Positions 1-9,199 of a DNA stretch of 64,000 nucleotides are shown piece by piece; position 1 is the stretch's first letter, and the number at the start of each line of letters is the position of its first letter. Source of the stretch: Oceanobacillus arenosus (GTDB lineage Bacteria; Bacillota; Bacilli; Bacillales; Amphibacillaceae); NCBI RefSeq assembly GCF_003369575.1, contig NZ_PIOC01000027.1, positions 62,001 through 126,000 on the forward strand, in the 5' to 3' direction. The notes beneath the pieces were generated by a model. That model saw nothing but the letters and a program-made list of their open reading frames with translations, ran no database searches and was not told the DNA's origin. The position numbers were made by a program, and so were the translations under genes.

Positions 1-844
1 TTAGTTTTGTCAATTTGCGTGACATTTCCTTTAAATGCTTCGCACGTGGATCGCCATTACGATAGACACGGTGCCCCATGCCCATAATTTTTTCCTTATT
101 TTCCAGCTTCTTCTTGATATATGGTATTGCGTTTTTCTCTTCTCCAATTTCGGTAAGCATCTTCATCACCGCTTCATTTGCCCCTCCATGAAGTGGTCCT
201 TTCAATGTCCCTATTGCTGCAGTGATTCCCGAATAGATATCAGCTAATGTTGCAACACAAACCCTTGCCGCAAATGTCGAGGCATTTAGTTCATGATCCG
301 CATGTAGCACGAGTGCTTTATTGATCGCTTCTTTCTCGATATCTTTCGGTTCCACGTCGTTTAACATGTACAGAAAGTTTTCTGCAAAGCTTAGATTTTT
401 CTGTGGTTTAACAGGTTCTTGTCCTTTGCGAATCCTTGAGAATGCTGCAACAATTGTCGCAATCTGCGCTTGGATACGGACTGCCTTCCGTTTATTTGCC
501 TCCACTTCCATCACATCTGCCTCGTTATCATACAAACCGAGTAGTGAAATGGCAGTACGCAATGCAGCCATTGGGTGAACGGTTGTTAAATCATAGGAAC
601 GTAAATGATCGATAATTGTATTTGGTAGTTCCATACTCGTAGCAAGTTCCGCTTTCATCGCATCTAATTCCGTTTGATTTGGTAGTTTCTTATTCCATAA
701 TAAATAAACTACTTCTTCAAAACTAGAATTATTAGCTAAATCATCAATTCTATAACCAACATATGTGAGTTGATCATCAATAATAGAACTTATGGATGAC
801 TCGGCTGCTACAACCCCTTCTAGTCCTCTAGTTGTTGTTGTCAT
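1..844 (-). CDS. citZ: Citrate synthase (3' part outside window)
   Basis: Condenses acetyl-CoA and oxaloacetate to citrate, the first TCA-cycle step, in the cytoplasm. About 281 codons are visible from the N-terminus (MTTTTRGLEGVVA), against roughly 370 for the family, so the gene runs off the left edge. The LHGGAN and GHRVYR motifs, which carry catalytic and substrate-binding His/Arg residues, are present near the visible C-terminal side; the final catalytic Asp motif would lie outside. The ATG at 844 is preceded by GAGGAGAGGG. In Bacillus this gene heads a citZ-icd-mdh operon, and its position beside ytvI, fxsA and pyk matches that order. It is divergent from ytvI. Confidence 0.95.
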   Translation of the reverse strand, partial: MTTTTRGLEGVVAAESSISSIIDDQLTYVGYRIDDLANNSSFEEVVYLLWNKKLPNQTELDAMKAELATSMELPNTIIDHLRSYDLTTVHPMAALRTAISLLGLYDNEADVMEVEANKRKAVRIQAQIATIVAAFSRIRKGQEPVKPQKNLSFAENFLYMLNDVEPKDIEKEAINKALVLHADHELNASTFAARVCVATLADIYSGITAAIGTLKGPLHGGANEAVMKMLTEIGEEKNAIPYIKKKLENKEKIMGMGHRVYRNGDPRAKHLKEMSRKLTKL

Positions 845-1160
845 AACAAACCCTCTCCTCTATTCAATATTGTATTCGTGTTCATAGAATACATTTAAAC
901 AATATTTACTTCCAGGCTACTTAGCCAAATGATCACCACTTGAATAATTTCGAAATAAAAGGCTAGCAATCCTATAGAAATAAATACTGTCTCCCCAAAT
1001 CTAATTATAAAGTATTATGAATGTAAAGTGAATTGAAACCGTTTAATTTGCGAAAAATAATCATTGCAAAATCCATCTTCCTCTCAAATTACGTACTATT
1101 TTCTTATCTTTTAGCATATGTAGAATAGTACAAGCATCTTTTTGTAGAGAGGATTTTCTT
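845..1160. promoter_or_regulatory. citZ/ytvI divergent intergenic region with citZ promoter and cre-like site
   Basis: On the minus strand a -35 TTCACT (1032-1027) and -10 TATAAT (1009-1004) are separated by 17 bp, giving a leader of about 150 nt before citZ. Just upstream, 1034-1047 reads TGAAACCGTTTAAT on the plus strand, matching a catabolite-responsive element consensus at about 12 of 14 positions. CcpA control of citZ is known in B. subtilis; its operation here is inferred. For ytvI only the ribosome binding site AGAGAGG before the ATG at 1161 is clear. Confidence 0.5.
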
Positions 1161-2273
1161 ATGTACAAGCCTTTGTTCATGCAGTTATTACGCCTTATTA
1201 TCGTCATTGCTATCGTAATATGTGGTTATTTTTTAATCAAATATGCGTTTCTTTATTTATATCCGTTATTTATTGCGATGTTCCTTGCATTCCTGCTTCA
1301 TCCGATTGTCCACTTTTTTGAGTCAATCATTCGGATACCTAGAGCATTTGCAACCTTCTTTACCATAATCTTTATTTCTCTCTTTTTATTTGGCGCTGTA
1401 TATTTTATTGTAGTTGAAATCTATCATGGGACAGCCTTTTTAGCGGAAAAACTTCCTGCATATTTCGAGGCAATTCTATTATATTTGGAAGCACTATTTA
1501 ATCAGACAATCATACCAATCTATGAAAGGATTCTTTCCTTCTTCCAAACATTAGATGCTTCACAGCAGATAGCGATTGAGCAAAACGTAAATAAACTGGC
1601 AGCAGAATTTGCTTCATCTGGTGCAGCGTTATTACAGGATCTATTAACAAGCATTCCAAGTCTGCTTTCTTTCTTTCCTAATTCAATTACGGTGTTTATT
1701 TTTACCATTTTGGCAACTTTTCTCATAACGAATGACTGGGAGCGGCTCAAACTGGGATCGAAATCAATACTGCCCCCAGTAGCAAATACATCAACGAAAA
1801 GAATTCTTACCCACTTAAAGGAGTCCTTATTCGGATTTATTAAGGCACAGTTTATTTTAGTCATGACGACATCGGGGTTAATATTAATTGGACTGCTCAT
1901 ATTAGGAGTGGAGCATGCGGTAACGATTTCCCTACTAGCTGCATTTGTTGACATTATTCCCTTTATTGGAACTGGGATGATTTTTATCCCGTGGATGCTT
2001 TATTTATTTCTCACTGCAAATTATTCGCTGACAATTGGCATTACAATTATTTATATGGTCACAATCGTTTTTCGTCAATTAATCGAACCGAAAGTATTAT
2101 CCTCTAATATGGGAATCCACCCACTTGTCGCACTGTTAGGGTATTTTATTACCCTTCAGCTTTGGGGTGTTGCTGGATTCCTAGTGGCACCACTCATACT
2201 AATCATCCTGCATGCATTTTATCATGCAGGTGTATTCCATTCGATAGGTGCATTTATTAAAGGATCGGCTTGA
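1161..2273 (+). CDS. ytvI: YtvI-like sporulation integral membrane protein (AI-2E transporter family)
   Basis: A 370-residue multi-pass membrane protein of the AI-2E/UPF0118 family. N-terminal hydrophobic helices (about residues 5-85) are followed by an amphipathic middle region (about 90-155) and then several more helices to the C-terminus. The family signature RQLIEPKVLSSNMGIHPL is visible near residue 310. In B. subtilis YtvI is annotated as a sporulation membrane protein; the substrate is unknown. Its stop at 2273 directly abuts the convergent fxsA stop. Position between citZ and fxsA/pyk is conserved in Bacillus, which supports the symbol. Confidence 0.85.
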   Translation: MYKPLFMQLLRLIIVIAIVICGYFLIKYAFLYLYPLFIAMFLAFLLHPIVHFFESIIRIPRAFATFFTIIFISLFLFGAVYFIVVEIYHGTAFLAEKLPAYFEAILLYLEALFNQTIIPIYERILSFFQTLDASQQIAIEQNVNKLAAEFASSGAALLQDLLTSIPSLLSFFPNSITVFIFTILATFLITNDWERLKLGSKSILPPVANTSTKRILTHLKESLFGFIKAQFILVMTTSGLILIGLLILGVEHAVTISLLAAFVDIIPFIGTGMIFIPWMLYLFLTANYSLTIGITIIYMVTIVFRQLIEPKVLSSNMGIHPLVALLGYFITLQLWGVAGFLVAPLILIILHAFYHAGVFHSIGAFIKGSA

Positions 2274-2663
2274 TTACCATTTCCGGAAAATGATTGTCCC
2301 GTTTTTCATTTTTCGTCTGAGATAATAATAGATCCATCGTTTAATCGGTCGTCGTGCAAATGGCAGTATTAAGATAATTCCGGCGATATCTGATATCAAT
2401 CCAGGTAAAAACAAAAGAATGGAGCCCATAAAGATACAAATGCCATCTATCATCGCTTCTCCAGGTGGCTGCCCCTGGCTCATCATTACCCTTGCCCTAT
2501 TCCATGTATCTATTCCTTGCTTCTTTGCAATTGCGACACCAGCAATACCTGTGAATAGTATTAGGAATATGACCCACCATGGACCAATCATATTCCCTAG
2601 CCAGATAAATACCCCAATCTCAGCAGCTGGTATGACGAGTAGAGCAAGTATCAACCAACGCAT
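2274..2663 (-). CDS. fxsA: FxsA family cytoplasmic membrane protein
   Basis: A 129-residue small membrane protein with about four hydrophobic segments, including the typical start MRWLILALLVIPAAEIG and a PGxxSDxxG loop (LPGLISDIAGIIL). FxsA was named in E. coli for suppressing F exclusion of phage T7; its normal function is unknown. The start at 2663 is chosen because AGGAAGGA lies about 10 nt upstream and the family starts with this sequence; a longer in-frame opening to 2732 lacks family-like residues. It lies downstream of pyk with a terminator between them, and ends against convergent ytvI. Confidence 0.85.
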   Translation of the reverse strand: MRWLILALLVIPAAEIGVFIWLGNMIGPWWVIFLILFTGIAGVAIAKKQGIDTWNRARVMMSQGQPPGEAMIDGICIFMGSILLFLPGLISDIAGIILILPFARRPIKRWIYYYLRRKMKNGTIIFRKW

Positions 2664-2739
2664 AACAGCATCTTCCTTCCTAAAAAAATATAGGCTCATT
2701 TCGTATGGTCTGTTGCTATTTAAATACACCATGAACTAG

Positions 2740-2830
2740 GCGCAATGTTGATCTCCACTGCGGACAGTCGCTTTCCGCAGCGATTGGCCTAAGAACTCTC
2801 ATCACCCTATTTTGGTTAGGACGTGTAACC
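2740..2830. repeat. Truncated copy of interspersed MITE-like repeat
   Basis: This stretch between fxsA and pyk carries GCTTTCCGCAGCGATTGG and then CCTAAGAACTCTCATCAC, which resembles the 3' part of the fuller repeat at 50771-51098 (GGAGCGACTGGCCCAAGAACCC). Only the end portion is recognisable. No coding capacity is seen. Confidence 0.5.
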
Positions 2831-2859
2831 TCAATCCCAATCTTTTAGTAACAGCCTAT

Positions 2860-2897
2860 ATGAAAATAGAAATCGGCTGTATCACCGATTTCTATCC
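2860..2897 (-). terminator. pfkA-pyk operon terminator
   Basis: An 11-bp perfect stem (ATAGAAATCGG with CCGATTTCTAT) around an 8-nt loop lies just downstream of the pyk stop. On the minus strand it is followed by TTTTC. Confidence 0.85.
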
Positions 2898-2929
2898 CTT
2901 TCAACTACATATATTGTAGCCTATTTCCC

Positions 2930-4690
2930 TTAAAGAACGCTCGCGTGACCTTTGTATATGTCACCTTTACTTCCATCAATTGTAATTGCTTGGCCATCTG
3001 TTAGCGTTTCAAATACATCTTCAACGCCGACAATTACTGGAATACCTAGGCTTAGTCCAACAACTGCTGCATGGGACGTTAATCCGCCTTCTTGCGTGAT
3101 AATTCCACCTGCTTTTTCAATTGCTTCCATCATATCGCGATCTGTTCCGTTTGTAACAAGAATATCGCCATCTTCTACTTTCTCAAGTGCTTCTTTCGCA
3201 TTCTTAGCAAATACAGCTTTTCCATATGCTGTACGTCTGCCAATTCCTTGTCCTTTTGTAAGAACATCGCCAATTACATGGACTTTGATGAAGTTTGTTG
3301 TACCACTTACTCCAACAGGAACACCTGCAGTAATGATGACACGATCTCCACGATTGCAAAGGTCTGCGTGTAATCCTAAGTCAACTGCAATATCCAACAT
3401 TTCATCTGTTGAATTTGCTTTTTTGCCCATAACAGCATGAACACCCCATACTAATGAAAGCTGACGATTTACTGATTCTTCATACGTAACAGCTAGAATG
3501 GTTGCTTTTGGACGATATTTAGAAATCATTCTTGCAGTATGACCACTTTCTGTTGGTGTGATAATGGTCGTAATATCTAAGTTAAGTGCCGTATGTGAAA
3601 CAGATTGTGTGATAGCTTCTGTAATGGACATATCGACATTTCTTGAACGCTCTTGTAAAATCGTATGATGATCAAGTGCTGATTCGACTTTTAATGCAAT
3701 ATTATACATTGTTTTTACAGATTCAACTGGATAATTACCTGCTGCAGTTTCACCAGAAAGCATAATTGCATCTGTACCATCTAAAATCGCATTCGCAACG
3801 TCTGATGCTTCTGCTCTTGTTGGACGAGGGTTTCTTTGCATTGAATCAAGCATTTGTGTTGCTGTAATAACAGGTTTACCTACTGTATTACATTTTTTGA
3901 TTAATGACTTTTGTACTAATGGAACATCTTCTGCAGGGATTTCAACACCCAAGTCACCACGAGCAACCATCAATCCATCACTTACCTCTAAGATTGTGTC
4001 AATATTGTCAACACCTTCTTGGTTTTCAATCTTAGGAATGATTTGGATATATGAGCCGTTATGTTGCTCCAATACTTCTCTGATTTCAAGTACATCTGAT
4101 GCACGTCGTACGAATGATGCTGCAATGAAGTCTACTTGATGTTCAATACCGAAGATAATATCGCTTTTATCTTTATCTGTAATCCCTGGTAGGTTTACGG
4201 ATACATTCGGAACGTTTACACCTTTTTTATTCTTAACAATCCCTGTGTTTAGTGCTTTTGTAATAATATTGCCTGCAGCATGATCGATTTCAGTAACTTC
4301 TAATTCAATCAAGCCATCATCGATTAGAATTTTAGAACCTTCGTGGACATCATTGATTAAACCTTCATATGTTACAGAAAAACGTTCTGCAGTACCTTCC
4401 ACTTCTTCCATTGCGATGATAACGGTATTCCCTTCTACAAGTTCTGCAATACCATCTTTGAAGTTATTCGTTCTAATTTCAGGTCCTTTTGTATCCAATA
4501 AGATTGCAACTGTCTTACCTGTCTTCTCTGACGCTTCTCTAATGTTATTAATACGGTTTAAATGTTCTTCATGGTCACCATGTGAGAAATTAAGTCGGGC
4601 AACATTCATGCCGGATTCAATTAGCTGTTCCAATGTTTCTACAGATTCTGATGCTGGTCCAATCGTACATACAATTTTAGTGTTTTTCAT
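2930..4690 (-). CDS. pyk: Pyruvate kinase
   Basis: Transfers phosphate from phosphoenolpyruvate to ADP, the last step of glycolysis, in the cytoplasm. The 586-residue length is the Bacillus/Geobacillus type, longer than the roughly 470-residue enteric enzymes. It starts [14 protein letters not shown], has the [10 protein letters not shown] motif and the active-site helix [13 protein letters not shown]. The extra C-terminal domain ends in a PEP-utiliser-like motif ([11 protein letters not shown], about residue 535). It lies 27 nt downstream of pfkA, the conserved pfkA-pyk operon, and is followed by an intrinsic terminator. Confidence 0.98.
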   Translation of the reverse strand: MKNTKIVCTIGPASESVETLEQLIESGMNVARLNFSHGDHEEHLNRINNIREASEKTGKTVAILLDTKGPEIRTNNFKDGIAELVEGNTVIIAMEEVEGTAERFSVTYEGLINDVHEGSKILIDDGLIELEVTEIDHAAGNIITKALNTGIVKNKKGVNVPNVSVNLPGITDKDKSDIIFGIEHQVDFIAASFVRRASDVLEIREVLEQHNGSYIQIIPKIENQEGVDNIDTILEVSDGLMVARGDLGVEIPAEDVPLVQKSLIKKCNTVGKPVITATQMLDSMQRNPRPTRAEASDVANAILDGTDAIMLSGETAAGNYPVESVKTMYNIALKVESALDHHTILQERSRNVDMSITEAITQSVSHTALNLDITTIITPTESGHTARMISKYRPKATILAVTYEESVNRQLSLVWGVHAVMGKKANSTDEMLDIAVDLGLHADLCNRGDRVIITAGVPVGVSGTTNFIKVHVIGDVLTKGQGIGRRTAYGKAVFAKNAKEALEKVEDGDILVTNGTDRDMMEAIEKAGGIITQEGGLTSHAAVVGLSLGIPVIVGVEDVFETLTDGQAITIDGSKGDIYKGHASVL

Positions 4691-4717
4691 TTACTTCTTC
4701 CTCCTTATGGTGCATTC

Positions 4718-5680
<963 letters not shown>

Positions 5681-6192
5681 TCACTCTCACCTCTAGTCGG
5701 AAATTATTTTTACCTCATTTACTGTACCATAATTTGTCGTAAAGTGGAACTTCAATCCGTGACGAGATATGCCTTGCAAGTAATATGCTCCAATACCTAC
5801 TATATTTAGGATAATGAAAAATTCGACAAATAGCAACGAATTATGCAAAAACACATGGAAAAATAACAAATGCGGAACAAAAGCGTAAGCGCCCGTTTAG
5901 CGACGTACGGAGATGAGGTGGTTCGACGTTGCCACAGGACGTGGCGAACTTAGTCGAACTTCTCCTTGCCTTTTGAGATAAAGGAAACATGCCCCTTCAC
6001 TTTAGGGGTATGCCGACGTTGGCGAATTCCCGATTTTAGTCGGCCTTCCTTAATCCTAGCGAATCGATGTTGACTTATCGTACGGAGGTGAGGGAAGTCT
6101 CGCTAGGAGCACGGGACGCTTACGCTGGACGTGGCTGTTCTCGGTAATTAAGTTATACACAGCGTCCAATTTTACAGTTTCCAAAGCTGCAA
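5681..6192. repeat. accA-pfkA intergenic region with composite inverted repeat element (core 5882-6126)
   Basis: No gene is seen here. The core is bounded by AGCGTAAGCGCCCG (5882-5895) and CGGGACGCTTACGCT (6112-6126), which pair with one mismatch. Nested inside are a perfect pair CCTAGCGA (6055-6062) and TCGCTAGG (6100-6107), a GTTCG/GCCAC hairpin near 5933-5961, a GCCCC/GGGG hairpin near 5990-6010, and a direct repeat CGTACGGAG at 5904 and 6079. The arrangement suggests an interspersed, strongly structured repeat. Recurrence in the genome cannot be checked from one copy. Confidence 0.6.
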
Positions 6193-6226
6193 GAAAAGGC
6201 TGATAATGCTCGCATTATCAACCTTG
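6193..6226 (-). terminator. accDA terminator
   Basis: Just after the accA stop the minus strand reads AAGG, then GATAATGC paired with GCATTATC around a 2-nt GA loop, closed by CCTT and followed by TTTTC. Confidence 0.75.
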
Positions 6227-6238
6227 AATAGCTTACAA

Positions 6239-7189
6239 TTATTCAAATTCACCAATTACTTTGTATTTCTCCCAACGTCGCTCTAATAGCTCTTCCTTCG
6301 TATAGGCAGAAAGCTTCTTAAGCGATTGGTTGATCACTTGGTCAATATAGTCTGCCTGTTGCTTTACGTCCCGATGTGCTCCGCCTCTTGCTTCAGGAAT
6401 GATTTGATCAATTACATGCAATTGTTTCAAATCATATGCGGTAATTTTCATAGTTTCTGCTGCTCTTTTCGCTTGTCCAGCATCCTTCCATAGTAATGCT
6501 GCAGCACCTTCTGGTGAGATTACAGAATAAGTAGAGTTCTCAAGCATATGAAGTTGGTCACCTACACCAAGTGCAAGTGCACCACCACTTCCACCTTCAC
6601 CAATTACAATACAAATAATTGGAACCGTGAGTCCTGCCATCTCCATGAGGTTTCTGGCAATTGCTTCGCTCTGTCCGCGTTCTTCTGCTGCCCTGCCAGG
6701 GTATGCACCCTTCGTATCGATAAAGCAAATAATCGGTCGATTAAATTTCTCTGCCTGCTTCATATGACGGAGTGCTTTCCGATACCCTTCCGGATGTGGC
6801 ATGCCAAAGTTTCTGCGGATATTTTCCTTTGTATCTTTCCCGCGCTGATGACCAATAACGGTAACAGGCTGATCGCGATAATAAGCGATCCCCGCAATGA
6901 TTGCTTCATCATCACCGAAATAACGGTCACCATGAAACTCGATAAAGCTTGTGAATATATGCTCCACATAGTCCATCGTTGTTGGACGTTCCGGATGTCT
7001 TGCCATTTGTACCCGATCCCATGGCTTTAAATTCCCATAAACATCTGCTTCCAACTCTTCCAACCGTTTTTCTAGTGTCGTAATTTCTTCTGTCAAATCA
7101 AGCTCACTTTCAGAAGTGAACTTCTTTAATTCTGCGATTTTCTCTTTTAGGTTAATGATTGGTTTTTCAAATTCTAATACATGCTTCAT
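6239..7189 (-). CDS. accA: Acetyl-CoA carboxylase carboxyltransferase subunit alpha
   Basis: With AccD this forms the carboxyltransferase that moves CO2 from biotin carrier protein to acetyl-CoA, producing malonyl-CoA for fatty-acid synthesis. The 316-residue protein has the family start [17 protein letters not shown], the helical N-terminal segment, and the crotonase-like core with [12 protein letters not shown]. Its ATG overlaps the accD stop by 4 nt (ATGA), so the two are translationally coupled. A terminator follows at 6193-6226. Confidence 0.98.
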   Translation of the reverse strand: MKHVLEFEKPIINLKEKIAELKKFTSESELDLTEEITTLEKRLEELEADVYGNLKPWDRVQMARHPERPTTMDYVEHIFTSFIEFHGDRYFGDDEAIIAGIAYYRDQPVTVIGHQRGKDTKENIRRNFGMPHPEGYRKALRHMKQAEKFNRPIICFIDTKGAYPGRAAEERGQSEAIARNLMEMAGLTVPIICIVIGEGGSGGALALGVGDQLHMLENSTYSVISPEGAAALLWKDAGQAKRAAETMKITAYDLKQLHVIDQIIPEARGGAHRDVKQQADYIDQVINQSLKKLSAYTKEELLERRWEKYKVIGEFE

Positions 7190-8046
7190 GCCTTACTCCT
7201 ACCCTTCTCATGCATTTCAAGTAGCGTTGTAAGAAGGTCTTTCATTTCTTCTCTTGGTACAATTCGATCCAATTGTCCGTGCTTTAATTGAAATTCTGCA
7301 GTTTGAAAATCTTCGGGTAGTTTTTCGCGAATGGTTTGTTCAATGATTCGTCGACCCGCAAAACCAATTAATGCACCTGGTTCAGCGAAATTGTAATCAC
7401 CTAGTGAGGCGAAACTAGCAGAAACCCCACCTGTTGTTGGATGGGTCATAATCGAAATCATCAGTCCACCACTATCGCTGAAGCGTTTGATAGCAACGGA
7501 CGTCTTTGCCATTTGCATTAGACTTAAGACACCCTCCTGCATTCTTGCGCCACCAGAGGCAGTGAAAATAATAAATGGCAATGATGCTTCTTTCGCATTT
7601 TCAATCGCTCTCGCAATTTTTTCACCAATTACAGAACCCATGCTACCCATTCGGAAAGAGGAGTCCATAACAGCAAACGCTGTTGCTTGTCCATTAATCA
7701 GACCATGTCCAGTCACGATTCCTTCATTTAATCCTGTCTTCTGCATGTCCTTCTTAACCTTTTCATCATAACCTGGGAAGTCTAATGGGTTTACAGTTGT
7801 CATTTTCTGATCCCATTCCTTAAATGTACCTTCATCAAATAAACTTTCAATTCGTTCCCATGCTCCTAATGGATGATGATATCCACAGTTTGGGCAAACA
7901 TTTAACGTTTTCTTCAATTCTTTTCGATAAAATATTTTATGACATTTATCACATTTTTGCATTAAACCTTCAGGAACATCTACCTTGCTATGTTCGCTCG
8001 GTATTGTTGCGTATTTCTTACGCTTGCTAAACATAAATTTAGCCAA
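7186..8046 (-). CDS. accD: Acetyl-CoA carboxylase carboxyltransferase subunit beta
   Basis: Beta half of the acetyl-CoA carboxyltransferase. The 286-residue protein carries the N-terminal zinc ribbon with Cys32, Cys35, Cys51 and Cys54, then the crotonase-like core with [10 protein letters not shown] and MTHPTTGGV. The start is a TTG at 8046, chosen because GGAGGA sits 6 nt upstream and the protein then begins [12 protein letters not shown], similar to Bacillus AccD; the next ATG would remove residues near the start. The gene overlaps accA by 4 nt. The GntR-type regulator gene lies immediately upstream. Confidence 0.97.
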   Translation of the reverse strand: MAKFMFSKRKKYATIPSEHSKVDVPEGLMQKCDKCHKIFYRKELKKTLNVCPNCGYHHPLGAWERIESLFDEGTFKEWDQKMTTVNPLDFPGYDEKVKKDMQKTGLNEGIVTGHGLINGQATAFAVMDSSFRMGSMGSVIGEKIARAIENAKEASLPFIIFTASGGARMQEGVLSLMQMAKTSVAIKRFSDSGGLMISIMTHPTTGGVSASFASLGDYNFAEPGALIGFAGRRIIEQTIREKLPEDFQTAEFQLKHGQLDRIVPREEMKDLLTTLLEMHEKGRSKA

Positions 8047-8241
8047 GGTAATTCCTCCTTCTAAGAGCCTCTTAACTGCAACACCTTAAATGTCAGGACG
8101 CTGCATTCTCGTATTTCCAATACTAGCTTATCCGGTACAAAAAGGTTGTCTAAACTAGTCGAGGAATCAAAATAATTCTCCTATTGCAAGCTACAGATTG
8201 AAAGCTTATTACCCTTCTATTCCACTTAGAAAAGTTACTTA

Positions 8242-8841
8242 CTAAAATAAATTCTCAATCAATGAATAATGACGATCGGTATATAACGCTACTAGCTGAC
8301 GATAAAAGGATATATCATAGCAATCCTTCCTTATCGTATGTGAAAACTCCTCCATTAATTGCCAAATTCTCGTCAACAATAAGTTTTCCGTCTTCATAAA
8401 GATAAAGTTAAAAAATGCAACATGCCGATCATTTGGATGGTCGTACGTTGAATCAATGATTTGCTTTAATTCATCAAGATCGGAGTCAGTAAAGCGATCA
8501 AACGCAAGCTTTGCTGCTTCCTTCTCGATAATCCGCTTTGATAAAAACAAATCTTCCTTTGTATTGCCTTGCTGTAAAATAAATGATGATAAAAGTTCAA
8601 CAATATGGAATGGACGATATGTACTCAAATAGGTACCCTCACCATGTCTCGTTTCAATTATACCAAGCAGTTCCAGTGCTCGCAATGCTTCTCTTACAGA
8701 GGATCTGCCTGCTTGCAGCTTCTCCGCAAGCTCGCGCTCCGATGGCAGCTTGTCCCCTGCATTTAACTCATTTTTCTCAATATAGCTGCGGATTTCATTT
8801 AGTACACCTTGATATACCTTCTGTTGTGATAATAGTGACAT
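8242..8841 (-). CDS. FadR-type GntR family transcriptional regulator
   Basis: A cytoplasmic DNA-binding regulator of 199 residues. The winged helix covers about residues 8-75 with the GntR signature GDKLPSERELAEKLQAGRSSVREALRALELLGIIE split over helices 2-3. The rest is a helical FCD-like effector domain, which looks short compared with typical FadR/FCD proteins of about 230 residues. It is divergent from nothing and lies 195 nt upstream of accD on the same strand, so control of accDA or of lipid-related genes is a reasonable inference but not shown. The ligand is unknown. Confidence 0.85.
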   Translation of the reverse strand: MSLLSQQKVYQGVLNEIRSYIEKNELNAGDKLPSERELAEKLQAGRSSVREALRALELLGIIETRHGEGTYLSTYRPFHIVELLSSFILQQGNTKEDLFLSKRIIEKEAAKLAFDRFTDSDLDELKQIIDSTYDHPNDRHVAFFNFIFMKTENLLLTRIWQLMEEFSHTIRKDCYDISFYRQLVALYTDRHYSLIENLF

Positions 8842-9199
8842 GGTTCGTTGCCACTCCTTCTAGTCCCATTTAATTTGCTTCTAGACTCGCTAGATTTAAA
8901 GCAAGACACATTTGGATGGAATTTCTACTTTCGATTGTACCATTTTTTCTGTATTTAACAATGATTTCATATCAAAAGCGCAGGCCCTAATAGCGATGGG
9001 TTATGGATTGTAGAAATAGAGTTTTATTATTTTGCATTGTTGTACAAATAAAGTGAGAAGTTATGACACTATTATCTGCCAAGTGATGGATGATAATTGT
9101 TCGCGGGTAATCACTGGCTGCAATCAACAGGTGGTCAGACCACCGATAACTTCTCTATTATATCAGATGCGTCAAGTCTGTAAAGTTGCGCTCCATTTT
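8842..9199. other. dnaE-GntR intergenic region with three-way-junction element at 9056-9154
   Basis: No gene is seen. The sequence 9056-9154 can fold into a closed three-way junction: AGAAGTTAT (9056-9064) pairs perfectly with ATAACTTCT (9146-9154); GCCAAGTGAT (9078-9087) pairs with ATCACTGGC (9110-9118) with one bulge; GGTGGT (9130-9135) pairs with ACCACC (9139-9144) around a 3-nt loop. Neither strand shows a terminator-like U-run after it. It could be a 3' UTR structure of dnaE, a leader of the GntR gene, or a separate small RNA. Confidence 0.5.

Noticed and set aside
2952-3440. Long open frame opposite pyk
   Set aside because: It is in the antisense of a well-supported gene, lacks a ribosome binding site and has an unnatural composition.
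5882-6126. Group II intron fragment
   Set aside because: CGTACGG resembles part of intron domain V, but the domain V helix and a reverse transcriptase are missing.
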